Assembly (NCBI RefSeq): GCF_018614075.1
Contig: NZ_JAGGOZ010000084.1
Location: 1-57,171 of the forward strand
Source of the DNA: Streptomyces sp. ISL-94
Lineage (GTDB): Bacteria > Actinomycetota > Actinomycetes > Streptomycetales > Streptomycetaceae
Direction: 5' to 3'
DNA length: 57,171 bases
Part shown: positions 1-9,209 of the stretch, piece after piece
Numbering within the stretch: position 1 is the stretch's first letter
Layout: every line of letters begins with the position of its first letter
The notes under the pieces: model-generated
Seen by the model: the letters and a program-made list of their open reading frames with translations, nothing else
Told to the model about the DNA's origin: nothing
The model's database searches: none
Program-made: the position numbers and the translations under genes

Positions 1-17
1 CCATTTGCCGGTCGGTC

Positions 18-671
18 TTAGTCAGGGCCTGTCCAGTCGAAGGTGATGTGCTTGCTGGACTGGCCCTCCCGGCTCCAGTGGAAGCCGAAGGCGTCGGCGC
101 GGTCCGCCGTGGAGCGGCCCCAGGTCGCGACCTGTCCCGGCCCGGTCTCCGAGCCCGGCAGGTTGGTCGACTGGACCCGCGCACCCTCCGGTGTGGTCGG
201 TCCGGTGAGCGCCACGGCGGTCGCCTCGACGCGGCCGGGGATCGTGGCTCGCCAGCCGCCGAGGTCCTCGTCGACCTCGATCTCGATAGGGGCGAAATCC
301 ATGCCCCGCATCTCGGCGTTCATCATGCTCACCATTTCGGCCGGCCAGCTGCCGGCCTGGCCGCCGAAGATCATCTGCAGGGCTTCACGCTGTGCGTCGT
401 CGGCTCGCTCGTCGAGGAATACTGCCGCGTAGGAGTCGGTGTGCTCGGCCCACACATTGCCGACGAAGAAGCCGAGCATCAGTACATTGAGGCCGTCCAG
501 CGGTACATCACCGTAGTTACCCTCGCGTATGTGCCAGGCCAGGACACCGTCGCATTCACCGTAGGTGGGCAGCTGGGCGAACGAGCAGGGGCAGGGGACA
601 TTGCACCTGCACGTATCGAACCAGTCACCGGCCGCGTGCCATCTCGGAACAGCCGCTGTCGTCTCGGACAT
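18..671 (-). CDS. DUF1326 domain protein, copy 1
   Basis: The 217-residue product belongs to the DUF1326 family, whose biochemical role is not established. Near the N-terminus it carries the cluster TCRCNVPCPC, a C-x-C-x3-C-x-C pattern that could bind a metal or thiols; a further Cys sits in the following GECDG. No signal peptide or membrane segment is visible, so a cytoplasmic protein is likely. I chose the ATG at 671 because a GAGGAGG ribosome site lies just upstream, although the frame stays open to 755. It is divergent from a second DUF1326 gene (1125-1748), which keeps the same Cys pattern. Family assignment is confident; metal binding is inference. Confidence 0.85.
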   Translation of the reverse strand: MSETTAAVPRWHAAGDWFDTCRCNVPCPCSFAQLPTYGECDGVLAWHIREGNYGDVPLDGLNVLMLGFFVGNVWAEHTDSYAAVFLDERADDAQREALQMIFGGQAGSWPAEMVSMMNAEMRGMDFAPIEIEVDEDLGGWRATIPGRVEATAVALTGPTTPEGARVQSTNLPGSETGPGQVATWGRSTADRADAFGFHWSREGQSSKHITFDWTGPD

Positions 672-1124
672 CTCGTCGCCTCCTCGTGGCCCGCACGGGC
701 GGGAATCACCGTCGGCGATGCCCCGCGGGACGTCAACACAGGCGCTCGGTGGCACGGGTCGTCATCAATTATCCTCCCGCTGCCACGTGGGCAAGGGCCG
801 GGTTGCCCGCGAGCGCGGCCATCGGGGCGACACCGGTCAAGGCGTGCGGTGTCTGTACTCTCTCGGAGTGCACGCCTAGCCTTGAAGGAGAGGAACTCCC
901 GGGGGCTGGACTGACATCTGCCCGTGGAGCTGGTCGATCATGGAGACTTGCGTCGCACGGAAGGACAGCGGGGCGTCTCGTACGGCCGTTGCCGGGGGCA
1001 GACACGCGTCTCTGATCTCCAGTGTGTTTGCTCCGCCGGCCGCGCGCTCCCCACCCGCCGCTCTCCATGCCGGCGTCGTCCGCGCTATCGGACGACGGCA
1101 ACTATCAAGCGATCGGGAGCAGTC
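672..1124. other. Divergent intergenic region between the two DUF1326 genes
   Basis: About 450 bases lie between the divergent DUF1326 starts and must hold both promoters. I see no convincing conserved protein in any frame; open frames here are shadows or run-ins to the flanking genes. I could not fix a -10/-35 pair by eye. Confidence 0.4.
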
Positions 1125-1748
1125 ATGACCTGGAGTATTTCCGGCAACTACTTGGCTGGTTGCTCATGTGCGGTGGTGTGCGGCTGCGCCGTCGATGCGA
1201 AGCCGCACGACCCGCAGGGGCGTGAGGAATGCCTCGGGTGCGCCGCCTTCCATGTGGAAGAAGGGCGCTTGGACGATGTGAACCTGTCCGGGGTGGACTT
1301 CGTCCTCTACAACCACTTCCCCTCCAACCTGACCTCCGGCAACTGGAAAGTCGGCCTGGTCATCGACGAGGGAGCCACTGACGAACAGACGGACGCGGTG
1401 GCACGCATCGTGTCCGGGAGCGAAGGTGGTGCGTTCGGCGAGCTCTCGCAGTTCTACGGCGAGAATCTGGGCGTGGAGCGGGCGAGCGTCTCCCTGTCCG
1501 ACGGAGAGCAGCCCCGACTCAGCGTCGGCGGGAAGACCGAGCTCGAATTCGAGCCTCTCAGGGGGCCCGATGGAGGGCCCACGACGATGAAGAACGCGAT
1601 GTTCGGGTTCTCTCCGGAGTTCACGCTGGGCCGCACCACAGGTAGTTCGAATGCCTTCGGGCTGTCGTTCGATGGTGCGTATGGCGAGGTGTCCGACTAC
1701 GCCTTCTCCAGCGAACAGCCCGAGGGTGCGCCCACCGGACGGGGTTGA
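1125..1748 (+). CDS. DUF1326 domain protein, copy 2
   Basis: This 207-residue protein is a second DUF1326 member. It opens MTWSISGNYLAGCSCAVVCG and carries C-x-C-x3-C-x-C plus a further CLGC pair about 25 residues on, so its N-terminus is richer in Cys than copy 1. I placed the start at the ATG at 1125 because homology begins there; the frame is open back to 924 but those codons look non-coding. It converges on the DUF2182 gene 86 bases downstream. DUF1326 and DUF2182 genes commonly neighbour each other in bacterial genomes, which supports a joint role, possibly metal handling; that role is inference. Confidence 0.85.
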   Translation: MTWSISGNYLAGCSCAVVCGCAVDAKPHDPQGREECLGCAAFHVEEGRLDDVNLSGVDFVLYNHFPSNLTSGNWKVGLVIDEGATDEQTDAVARIVSGSEGGAFGELSQFYGENLGVERASVSLSDGEQPRLSVGGKTELEFEPLRGPDGGPTTMKNAMFGFSPEFTLGRTTGSSNAFGLSFDGAYGEVSDYAFSSEQPEGAPTGRG

Positions 1749-1833
1749 GTCAGGCGAGCAACAACCGGTTTCGTTGGAACGCGGGAGGATGACCGCCGCA
1801 CAGGGCTCTTCCCGCACGGCCCACGGCGACCGT

Positions 1834-2664
1834 TCATCCTGCCCAGCCGGTCATCTGGTCCATGGGTGGAGCGGATGTCTCCAGGCCGGGCAGCAGCCAG
1901 TCCTGGAACGGGGCGAGTACGGCCAGGACGAGGAACGCGAAGCCGACGGCCCAGGTCAGCCAGGGTCCCTGCCGCCAGAGTTTCTCCAGGAAGATCACGG
2001 CCGCCAGTCCTGCCATCGCGGCCACGTTCATGAGGCCGAGCGGGATCAGGACGATCATCAGGCCCCAGCAGCATCCGACGCAGTAGAGCCCGTGGTGCGC
2101 CCCGACCCGCAGGTCCTTCGCCCAGGGCCGATAACGCGAGTACTGGAGCAGCTGGAACATCGGGTTCCGGCAGTGCCGCAGGCAGACCCGCTTCAGTGGC
2201 CCGAACTGCTGAGCTGCCGCGAGGAGGAATGCGGCGGCGCCGATCCAGCGGCCCGTCCCGGGGTTGCGGTCCACCAGGTGTCCGGTGGCCGCCAAGGCGC
2301 CGTACGCGAGCAGCCCGAAGGCGGTCCAGGCGAGGAGATACCCACTGACGAATTCGGCGATCCGCAGGGTGCGGGCAGGGCCGGTCGAGCGGCGGTTGAT
2401 CCCGCGTACCCACGTGATGGCTACCGGTGCCACCGAGGGCAGCATCATCGCCGCCATCATGACCACCCACAGCAGCAGGAAGAGGGGCAGCGCCAAGCCC
2501 ATGGTGCCGGGTTGCATCCCCATGTGGCGGGACTGGCCGATGGTGAGCACCCACGCCAGGGCGGCCAGCAACACCATCAGGAACCACGCGACTGCCAGAT
2601 CGCGCGCGGGCAAGAGAACTCCGGGCCGCGTGGGTGCCGGCGGGGCCAGGCGGAGATGCGGCAT
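1834..2664 (-). CDS. DUF2182 predicted metal-binding integral membrane protein
   Basis: The product is about 276 residues with several strongly hydrophobic segments, for example AVAWFLMVLLAALAWVL and LPLFLLLWVVMMAAMMLP, the latter a Met-rich helix typical of DUF2182. Cys and His residues lie at membrane edges in RVCLRHCRNP and GLYCVGCCWG, consistent with the family description as a predicted metal-binding membrane protein. The ATG at 2664 follows a GGGAGG site by about six bases; upstream in-frame codons lack homology. It is convergent with DUF1326 copy 2. Substrate and direction of transport, if any, are unknown. Confidence 0.85.
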   Translation of the reverse strand: MPHLRLAPPAPTRPGVLLPARDLAVAWFLMVLLAALAWVLTIGQSRHMGMQPGTMGLALPLFLLLWVVMMAAMMLPSVAPVAITWVRGINRRSTGPARTLRIAEFVSGYLLAWTAFGLLAYGALAATGHLVDRNPGTGRWIGAAAFLLAAAQQFGPLKRVCLRHCRNPMFQLLQYSRYRPWAKDLRVGAHHGLYCVGCCWGLMIVLIPLGLMNVAAMAGLAAVIFLEKLWRQGPWLTWAVGFAFLVLAVLAPFQDWLLPGLETSAPPMDQMTGWAG

Positions 2665-3355
2665 GGAACGCCTCCCAAGGACGCGAGCTGCCTGCCGCCT
2701 CAGACACCCGTTCCGCACCGATGGCGGTAGTACACGCACGCATGGCCGAGACGGGTCTGACGACACCTCCAGCAGATCACAGAACTGGAAGGCCCAAAAC
2801 CTGGGAGGCGAGTCGAGAGCGCCGCCGAGCCGCGTTGACCGCCCGGTCAGCGGCGCAGGGGCTGGAAGCGCCGCAGCAGCCCATGCACGGGCCCCGTAAT
2901 CAGCCTGACAGTCCCGGGGCTCCGCGCTCAGCTGACCCGAGCCTCGGGGACGCCGAATAAGCCGACCGAATGCACCGGCCCCGCCTCACCCCGCCCAGCC
3001 CCGCCCCGGAACGGCTCGCCGTGCGGCAGCAGCCGGCACCGGCCGGATTCCAAGGGTCCCGGCCAGCACCGGCTGATCACCTTGCGTGGCCGGCGTCCTC
3101 TGGCGCCGTCGCAGCTACAGACGGCTTCTCCCGCCTCACCACATAGGGCACGGTCGAGGGCCGCCCCTCACAGAGGCCGCTCTTCGGTCGTTAGCCGACA
3201 GTTTGTTGCTGGCGCAGCCGTCCATTCTCCTGGGGGCGGGCAGCCGTAGTCCCAAAACAGTCCTCCACCCTGATCACGCGACGAGGCATGGCCCGGCGTT
3301 GACGCGTCCGCGTTGGGGGTGGCGGGTCAAGGTGCAGTGCGTCGACCAGGGCGGG
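2665..3355. other. Region without a recognisable gene
   Basis: Nearly 700 bases separate the DUF2182 start from the end of the small membrane-protein gene. The stretch around 2960-3020 is C-rich with CCCCGCC runs. I find no start-plus-ribosome-site combination with a plausible protein, and no clear hairpin. It must contain the promoter of the DUF2182 gene. Confidence 0.35.
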
Positions 3356-3742
3356 TCACCATACGAGCCAGAGCCAAAGGCCGACGGCGGACAGGAGGAC
3401 GACGAGGAACTGGGCCGTCATGGGGGCGGACCACTGCTTCTCCGCGGACGGTCCGCCACGTTTGTCACTGGCTGCGATGCGGGCCAGTTCCCGGCGACGC
3501 CCCAGCAAACCCAGCGGGAAGGCCAAGATGACCATCGCATACATGGACAGGGCCTGTTCGGGCTGCATGTTCTCGGCGTAGTAGCGGGCGGCTGCGAATG
3601 CCGCCATGAATCCCGGTGCGAAGAGCATCCGTGTTCTCAGGCGTTTCGTCGGCATCCAAGAGATGAGCGGTATCAGGAAGACTGCTGTGGCAGCGGTGGC
3701 GATGAGCCACCAGGCAGGGACGGAGATCGCGGCGGCGTTCAT
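3356..3742 (-). CDS. Small hypothetical membrane protein
   Basis: The likely product is about 128 residues starting MNAAAISVPAWW. It has a hydrophobic N-terminal segment (WLIATAATAVFLIPLI), a middle one (ALSMYAMVILAFPLGLLG) and a C-terminal one (TAQFLVVLLSAVGLWLWLVW), suggesting three membrane spans. The ATG at 3742 is preceded by a purine-rich GAGAAAAGAGA stretch, a modest ribosome site; the longer open frame to 3880 has no homology signal. I do not recognise the family. It is divergent from the PucR-type regulator at 4004, which might control it, but nothing in the sequence proves this. Confidence 0.6.
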   Translation of the reverse strand: MNAAAISVPAWWLIATAATAVFLIPLISWMPTKRLRTRMLFAPGFMAAFAAARYYAENMQPEQALSMYAMVILAFPLGLLGRRRELARIAASDKRGGPSAEKQWSAPMTAQFLVVLLSAVGLWLWLVW

Positions 3743-4003
3743 GTTTCTCTTTTCTCTACGGGGGACTCCTTCCGGCTGAGTGAGCCGGTACCACCCGGAC
3801 GCCGTCACAGTCCTTCTTGGCGCGGTGTCCGGGCGGTCTCTCCCCGTGCCTTCATTTTCTCCGCCTCGCAGGGCAACCACATTGCCGTTGACCGGCAGAC
3901 TTTACGCTCTCTTTGTGCCGGTGGAAGCGTCCTTCGCTGCCTGTGGCACCCTGGTTCACGTATCAAGGGGGCGTCGTTGCGGCGTCGTGGTCGGGGGAGT
4001 TCC

Positions 4004-5065
4004 GTGGCTGAGTGGGCAGCGCTGGACGAGCATGTGGCGGGGTACGGCGAGGTTCTGGTGAGCGCCTGCGCGACGGGGCGCCGGCTCAACCGTGCCGAGC
4101 TGGACTCCCGCCGGGAGCTGGGGCAGCGAGCTGCCGAGGCAGGGTTCGCGCTGCGCGGGCTCGTCCGGCACCACCTGGCAGTGGCGCAGGAGGTGCTGCC
4201 GACGGTGCCGGCCGGGGCGGCGGGTTCGCTGTTGGCGGCGGTCCAGCAAGCGGTGGACGCCTTCGCCGAGGGGTACGAGCGCTCGCAGCACCATGCGGTC
4301 CGCCAGGAGGAGGCAGCGCGCCGGGAGTTCATCGACGACTTGCTGTACGGGCGCAGCGATTTGGGCCGGCTGGCGGAGCGGGCGGAACGCTTCGGGCTGC
4401 GCTTGTCCCGGGCTCACGCAGTGGCCGTGGCCAGTGGCCCGGAGCCGTACGGGGACGGGTATCCGATGGCCCGTGGCATCGAGTCGGCGCTGCTGACCCG
4501 GTTCACGGGTCGGCAGATCCTTCTGACCACGAAGGACGGGCGGCTGATCTGCGTGGCTCCCGGTGACCAGCCGGACGTCCTGGCGTTCTTCGCGAAGCAG
4601 GCGTACGCGGCCACCGATGGCGGGAAGGTGGCCATAGGCCGCTCGCATCCCGGCGCCGGCGGCGTGGTGCACTCGTACGAGGAGGCGCTCAACGCGCTTG
4701 ATCTGGCGGAGCGGATGGGCCTGGACGCGCCGGTGCTGCACGCCGCGGATCTGCTGGTCTATCCGGTCCTGACACGGGACCGCCAGGCGATGGCCGAGCT
4801 GGTGGAAAGCGTGCTGGGCCCGCTCCGCAAGGGGCGTGGAGGCGCCCGGTCCTTCATCGACACCCTCACCGCGTACTTCGACAGCGGCTGCGTGGCGACC
4901 GAGGCCGCGCGTCGGCTGTCGCTGAGCGTGCGGGCGCTGACCTACCGGCTGGAGCGGATCCACAGCCTGACCGGCGCCGACCCGGCCGACCCGGTGAACC
5001 GTTACACGCTCCAGACGGCAGTCATCGGCGCCCGCCTGCTGGGCTGGCCCGACACGGAGGCCTGA
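4004..5065 (+). CDS. PucR-type helix-turn-helix transcriptional regulator
   Basis: The 353-residue protein has the layout of PucR-family (CdaR-like) activators common in actinomycetes: an N-terminal helical domain, a GGDEF-like central region around VAIGRSHPGAGGVVHSYEEA, and a C-terminal PucR HTH with DSGCVATEAARRLSLSVRAL followed by TYRLERIHSLTG. I chose the GTG at 4004 because GGGGGAG lies just upstream and family homology begins there; the frame is open to 3086 without homology. Such proteins usually respond to a small metabolite and control a neighbouring catabolic or transport gene. The divergent membrane protein and the convergent transporter remnant are candidates, but the target is unknown. 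Confidence 0.85.
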   Translation: MAEWAALDEHVAGYGEVLVSACATGRRLNRAELDSRRELGQRAAEAGFALRGLVRHHLAVAQEVLPTVPAGAAGSLLAAVQQAVDAFAEGYERSQHHAVRQEEAARREFIDDLLYGRSDLGRLAERAERFGLRLSRAHAVAVASGPEPYGDGYPMARGIESALLTRFTGRQILLTTKDGRLICVAPGDQPDVLAFFAKQAYAATDGGKVAIGRSHPGAGGVVHSYEEALNALDLAERMGLDAPVLHAADLLVYPVLTRDRQAMAELVESVLGPLRKGRGGARSFIDTLTAYFDSGCVATEAARRLSLSVRALTYRLERIHSLTGADPADPVNRYTLQTAVIGARLLGWPDTEA

Positions 5066-5102
5066 GCGCCGCACGGGGTGAAGGGGAGGGGCTGGTCGGT
5101 TC

Positions 5103-6054
5103 CTACGCCAGGGCGAAGTAGCGCAGCCACAGGTAGAGGGCGGAGATGGCGACGGTGACGGCGGTGACGATCAGGCCGTACTTGGTGAACTGCCAGAAGG
5201 TGATGGGGTGGCGGTTGCGTTCGGCGATGCCGAGGACGACGACGTTGGCGGAAGCGCCGATGGCGGTTGCGTTGCCGCCGAGGTCCGCGCCGAGGGCGAG
5301 GGCCCACCACATGACGTGGTCGGGGTCGCCGCCCATGTCGGTGACTAGCTCGCTGGTTACGGGGGTCATGGTGGCGACGTAGGGGATGTTGTCGACGATC
5401 CCCGACAGCACGGCGGAGCCGCCCAGCAGGAGCATCGTTCCGCCCACTTGGGCTCCGCCGATGATGTCAGCGAGGTGCCCGGCGAGCTCGCCGATGACGC
5501 CGGTCTCGATGAGGGCGCCAACCATGACGAAAAGGCCTGCGAAGAAGGCGAGGGTGGGCCACTCGACCTCCCCGAGCACCTCGCCGGTCTCGACCTTGGA
5601 GATCGCGATGAGCAGGCCGGCGCCGAGGAGGGCGACCACGCTGGGTTCGTAGTGCAGGACGGGGTGCAGGACGAATCCGGCGACGACCAGCGCGAGGACG
5701 CCGAGGCCCTGGATCAGAAGGCGGGGGCTCTTTGATCGCCTCGCGTTCGCGCAGCTCCATGATTTCGGCGGCGCGCTTCTCGTCGTAGACGAAGTGCTTG
5801 GCGAACATCACCCGGCACAGCAGCACCAGGACGACGGTCAGGACCGCGGCCAGCTGGGCGAGGTGCACCAGGAAGTCGTTGAAGGTGAGGCCGGCCCGGC
5901 TGGCGATGATGATGTTGGGCGGGTCGCCGAGGAGCGTGGCGGTGCCGCCGATGTTGGAGGCGAACACTTCGGCGAGCAGGAACGGAATGGGTGACAGCTT
6001 CAGCCGGTCACAGACCAGGAGCGTCACGGGGGCGACCAACAGTACGGTGGTGAC
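5103..6054 (-). pseudogene. ArsB/NhaD-type (SLC13-like) transporter remnant, 5'-truncated and frameshifted
   Basis: Two adjoining frames together encode the C-terminal two thirds of an ion-transporter-superfamily permease. The upstream piece includes LAEVFASNIGGTATLLGDPP, the hallmark loop of these transporters, and the downstream piece includes SGIVDNIPYVATMTP and LGADLGGNATAIGASANVVV. Reading must shift frame near 5733, in a G/C run, to join EREAIKEP to the SPRLLIQGLG stretch. The N-terminal third is missing; in its place the reading frame enters an integrase remnant at about 6050. The protein cannot be functional as it stands. Whether its substrate was arsenite, sodium or citrate cannot be told from the remnant. 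Confidence 0.85.
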
Positions 6055-6770
6055 CTCGTCCCAGTGCAGGCCGAGGGCTTCGCCCTTGCGCAGGCCGGTG
6101 CCGATGAGGAACTCGAACAAGTCGGCCATCTCGGGATCGGCCTGGTGGCAGTAGACGAGGAAGCGGGCGGCCTCCTCCGCTGTCCATATCCGCCGCTCCG
6201 GCGACGCTGGGCGGCGCAGGACCGGGGGACTGGCCGGGTTGTGGGGCAGACGGTTTGGCGGACGGCGTCGCCGAGGGCGCTGGAGAGGGTGGCCAGGCAC
6301 CGGTAGAGGGTGGTCCGGCCTCGGCCGGCGGCGAGCTGGCACGTGACGTAGGCCGAGATGTGCCGGTGGGCGAGCTGATCGAGCATGAGGGTGCCGAAGG
6401 CCGGGACGAGGTCGTTGCGGACGTAGTCGCGGTATCGGGCCATGGTGGTCGGCTTCAGTACGAGGGCCTTCGCTCCCAGCCACGCGTTCAGATAGGCGGT
6501 GACCGTCTGGTTCGGGTCCGCGTTGTATCCGCCGGCCTCGCCCTCAAGGAACCGGCCCAGGGCCTGCTCGGCCGCGTCCTGGGTGGGGAATCCGCCCCGC
6601 CGCACCGTGATGCGGCGGCGGTCCGGGGCGGGGACATCGACAGCGAAGCTCCAGGTGCCGTGCTCGCTGTCGGTGACCAGGCGGGGGCAGCGTGCGCCGA
6701 GCTGGTGATGATGGGTGTCCCGGCAGCCGCAGCGGCGGTAGATACGGCCGCGGCCGACGCTGGTACGCAT
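6049..6770 (-). pseudogene. Tyrosine site-specific integrase remnant
   Basis: The gene begins MRTSVGRGRIYRRCGCRD, the Cys-rich arm-binding N-terminus of actinomycete phage/ICE-type tyrosine recombinases, with GGAGG before the ATG at 6770. The core-binding domain follows (LKPTTMARYRDYVRNDLVPA; ALGDAVRQ). A frameshift near 6250 is needed to reach RIWTAEEAARFLVYC and the start of the catalytic domain, IGTGLRKGEALGLHW, which holds the first catalytic Arg. The rest of the catalytic domain, including the His-x-x-Arg and Tyr region, is absent, because the frame continues straight into the transporter remnant. It is an inactivated fragment of a former integrative element. Confidence 0.88.
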
Positions 6771-7341
6771 GGGGATCGCCTCCGGGAGGCGGAGGGAAGT
6801 GGGTGCCTCCAGCCTGCGACCACATACGACCACCGCGCCTCTCCCGAGCGCCGTGACCAGCCGGTTTCCCTTGATGTCGCGCCAAGGGCGGGCCCTTGAA
6901 GACTGCACTCAGGCTGACCAGCGAAAACGGCGCTACGCACGGCACCTTGGGGGGGGCTGGCCCGGAAATGGTCCGGATCTTGGTCGGCTGGCGCTCGGGG
7001 GAGGCAGACGGCGGGAGGGGTGGGATGTTGTGGGGGCGATTGGGAGCGGGGCGGTCAGCGGAGGTTAAGGCCGTACTCCAGCCGCGCAGGAGCGGTGTTA
7101 GGCCGTGGGCCCGCAGTCCGGGCCCGCCTGCTGTTGAGGCGGCGTGAGTTCGTAAGGGAACTAATAGGGTCTGTCCGGCTATGGCAGGGGGAGGGCGGCT
7201 CATGCCATCAAGGGTCCGTCGAAATGCCGACCTCCCCGCGTATGAATGCCATCAACATCCCAGGTGTATCGAACAGTTGAGCCTGATGCTGGCGTGCACA
7301 CGGGACGTACGAGCGGCCCGGGTGTGAGGCTGGAGGCGCGT
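6771..7341. other. Gene-poor spacer between integrase remnant and sensor gene
   Basis: About 570 bases hold no gene I can support. Around 6945-7060 the sequence is unusually G-rich on the plus strand (GGGGGG, GGGGGAGG and similar), unlike the coding flanks. The region should hold the promoter of the 7342 gene. Confidence 0.35.
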
Positions 7342-8927
7342 GTGACGATCACCGCCGGTACTGAGCCCAGTCAGGGAGCCGGGGTCCCGGAAACTGCTGC
7401 GGAGATCCCCGTACCAGACGTTCCGGGCTGGATGGTCACTGGATCGAGGGAAGAGGGGGAACCGCGAGGAGGGCAGTCGCGGCGACGCGATCCCCACACG
7501 GTCACACTCGCCCGGCAGGCCCGCCGGCTCGCCGACCGCTACTGGGGCACCCTGCCCGGCCGGCTGCGCCTCGCCCGCGTGGCGTGCGTGCTCCTCGCAG
7601 CCGGGTTGCTGATCCTGCTCGCGGTCGCGGCGACGGGGGCGGCCGACACCTGGAACCAGACGGCGCAGCGTGACGTGCCCCGCACGATCTCGGCGACCCA
7701 GCTCAACCTCGCGCTCAACGACATGGACGCGCAGGCAGCCAACATCCTCCTCTCCAGCGGTGATTCGGGCTCCGGCAAGGGCCGCCTGGAAGAGTCCTAT
7801 GTGCAGGCCAACGGCTTCTACAAGGACGCCCAGCAGACCATCAGCAGCTCGCTGCGCACGCTCGGTGCCGCCGCAGAGGGAGACCCGGCCACCGAGGCGA
7901 CCGTTGTGACGCTCACCGACGACTTCGCGCACTACCAGGAACTGATCGGGCGAGCGCTGGAGAACGACAGCCGCCCCGGCGGGAAGGACGCCGCTCGGGA
8001 GGACTACCGGGCCGCTACCGACCTCCTCGCCGACCGATTGCTTCCAGAGGCCCGCAAGCTCGTCGACGCCAATGACACGGTGTACGAGCGCCAGTACGAT
8101 GCGGCGAGGAGCGATCTCATGGTGCAGCGGACTGCTGAAGCCGTCCTCGGGTCCTGCTGATCGCAGCGCTCCTCCTGCTCCAGATCGGTCTCGCCCGCCG
8201 CTTCAACCGGGTCTTCAACCCGGGACTGATCGCCGCGACCCTCTGCGCCGTGGTCGCGGTGCTGTGCGGCGCGCAGCTGCTCACGATCAACTACGAGCAG
8301 ATGAAGGTGGCCCGCCGGGACTCCTTCGACTCCGTCGTCGCACTGTCGCGGTCCAAGGCGATCGGCTACGACGCCAACGCGGACGAGAGCCGATACCTCC
8401 TGGACCCGGACCGTCGGCCCACGTACGAGCGGTTTTTCCTCGACAAGTCACAGCAGTCGTACGGGATCGCGGGCGCGGGACTCGACACGTACGACCAGCG
8501 ACTCGACGAGACCTGGGCCGCGTACCGGAGGAACAACGAGGACAGGCGGTTCACCGGCGAGTACCGGCGCGAGCTGGACAACATCACCTTCGCGGGTGAG
8601 CATGAGGCCGCCCAGAAGACCGTCGCGGCGTACGCCGTCTACCAGCACGACGACCGTACCTTCCGACGGCTGGTGACCGAGGGGAAGACCCAGGAGGCCA
8701 CGGTCTTCTGCGTCGGTTGGGCGCCGGACACATCCAACGCCCACTTCGGCGAGTGGATGAAAGCTCTGGACCAGGTCACCGCCATCAATCAGCGGCACTT
8801 CGACCTGGCCGTCCACGAAGGACGCGGAGCACTGGGCACGTTCGCCCCGGTTGCCGGGGTGGCACTGCTGCTGGCGGCCGGGCTGACCGTGCTCGGCCTG
8901 CGACCCCGACTGGCCGAATTCCGGTAG
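7342..8927 (+). pseudogene. Frameshifted four-span membrane sensor-like protein (GlnX-like layout)
   Basis: Two frames together give about 525 residues. The layout is a cytoplasmic head, TM1 (RVACVLLAAGLLILLAVAAT), a first extracytoplasmic four-helix region, TM2 (LLIAALLLLQIGLARRF), TM3 (PGLIAATLCAVVAVLCGAQL), a second extracytoplasmic helical region and TM4 (VAGVALLLAAGLTVLGL). This tandem arrangement resembles GlnX, the membrane partner of GlnH and PknG in actinobacteria; that match is by architecture only. The first frame stops at 8158-8160 just after EAVLGSC, and the second frame picks up at VLLIAALL from 8151, so about one base appears lost near 8150. The GTG at 7342 has GGAGG upstream. 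No glnH or kinase gene is adjacent. Confidence 0.7.
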
Positions 8928-9120
8928 CCCTGGCGCGCGGTGGGCGGAGGTGCCGGATCGGGCGAGCATGGCCGCCTATCTCGCCGCCACTCTTCCGGTG
9001 GCGGCGGGATAGGCGGCCGCGTAGTGGCCGTACTCGCGTTCGGCGCGGAAGCCCGCGCTCGCGGCGAGCAGGCGGCGGGGCGGCCCCGTCGGAGGGCCGC
9101 CCCAGCGGGGTGGCTGATGA

Positions 9121-9195
9121 TCAGCAGGAGGGCTTGCTGCCGTGGTTGGAGCCCTTCTTGCGGCGGGTCCTCTTCTTGCGTGCGCGCTTGGACAT
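9121..9195 (-). CDS. 24-residue bL37-like ribosomal protein
   Basis: A tiny gene reads MSKRARKKRTRRKKGSNHG followed by SKPSC and a TGA stop. Length, extreme Lys/Arg content and the terminal NHG-x-(K/R)P pattern match bL37, the 24-residue large-subunit protein found in mycobacterial and other actinobacterial ribosomes. The stop of the upstream SDR gene lies only 14 bases away on the same strand, so the two may be co-transcribed; a purine run (GAAGGGG) sits about ten bases before the ATG. The C-terminal Cys and Ser-rich tail look unlike the usual form, so this may be a divergent or extra copy. Expression is not provable from sequence. Confidence 0.7.
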   Translation of the reverse strand: MSKRARKKRTRRKKGSNHGSKPSC

Positions 9196-9209
9196 GTCCG
9201 TGGACCCCT

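Noticed and set aside
7160..7190. GGGTCTGTCCGGCTATGG as an insertion-sequence terminal repeat
   Set aside because: It resembles the ends of some Streptomyces insertion sequences, but no matching second end or transposase fragment is visible nearby.
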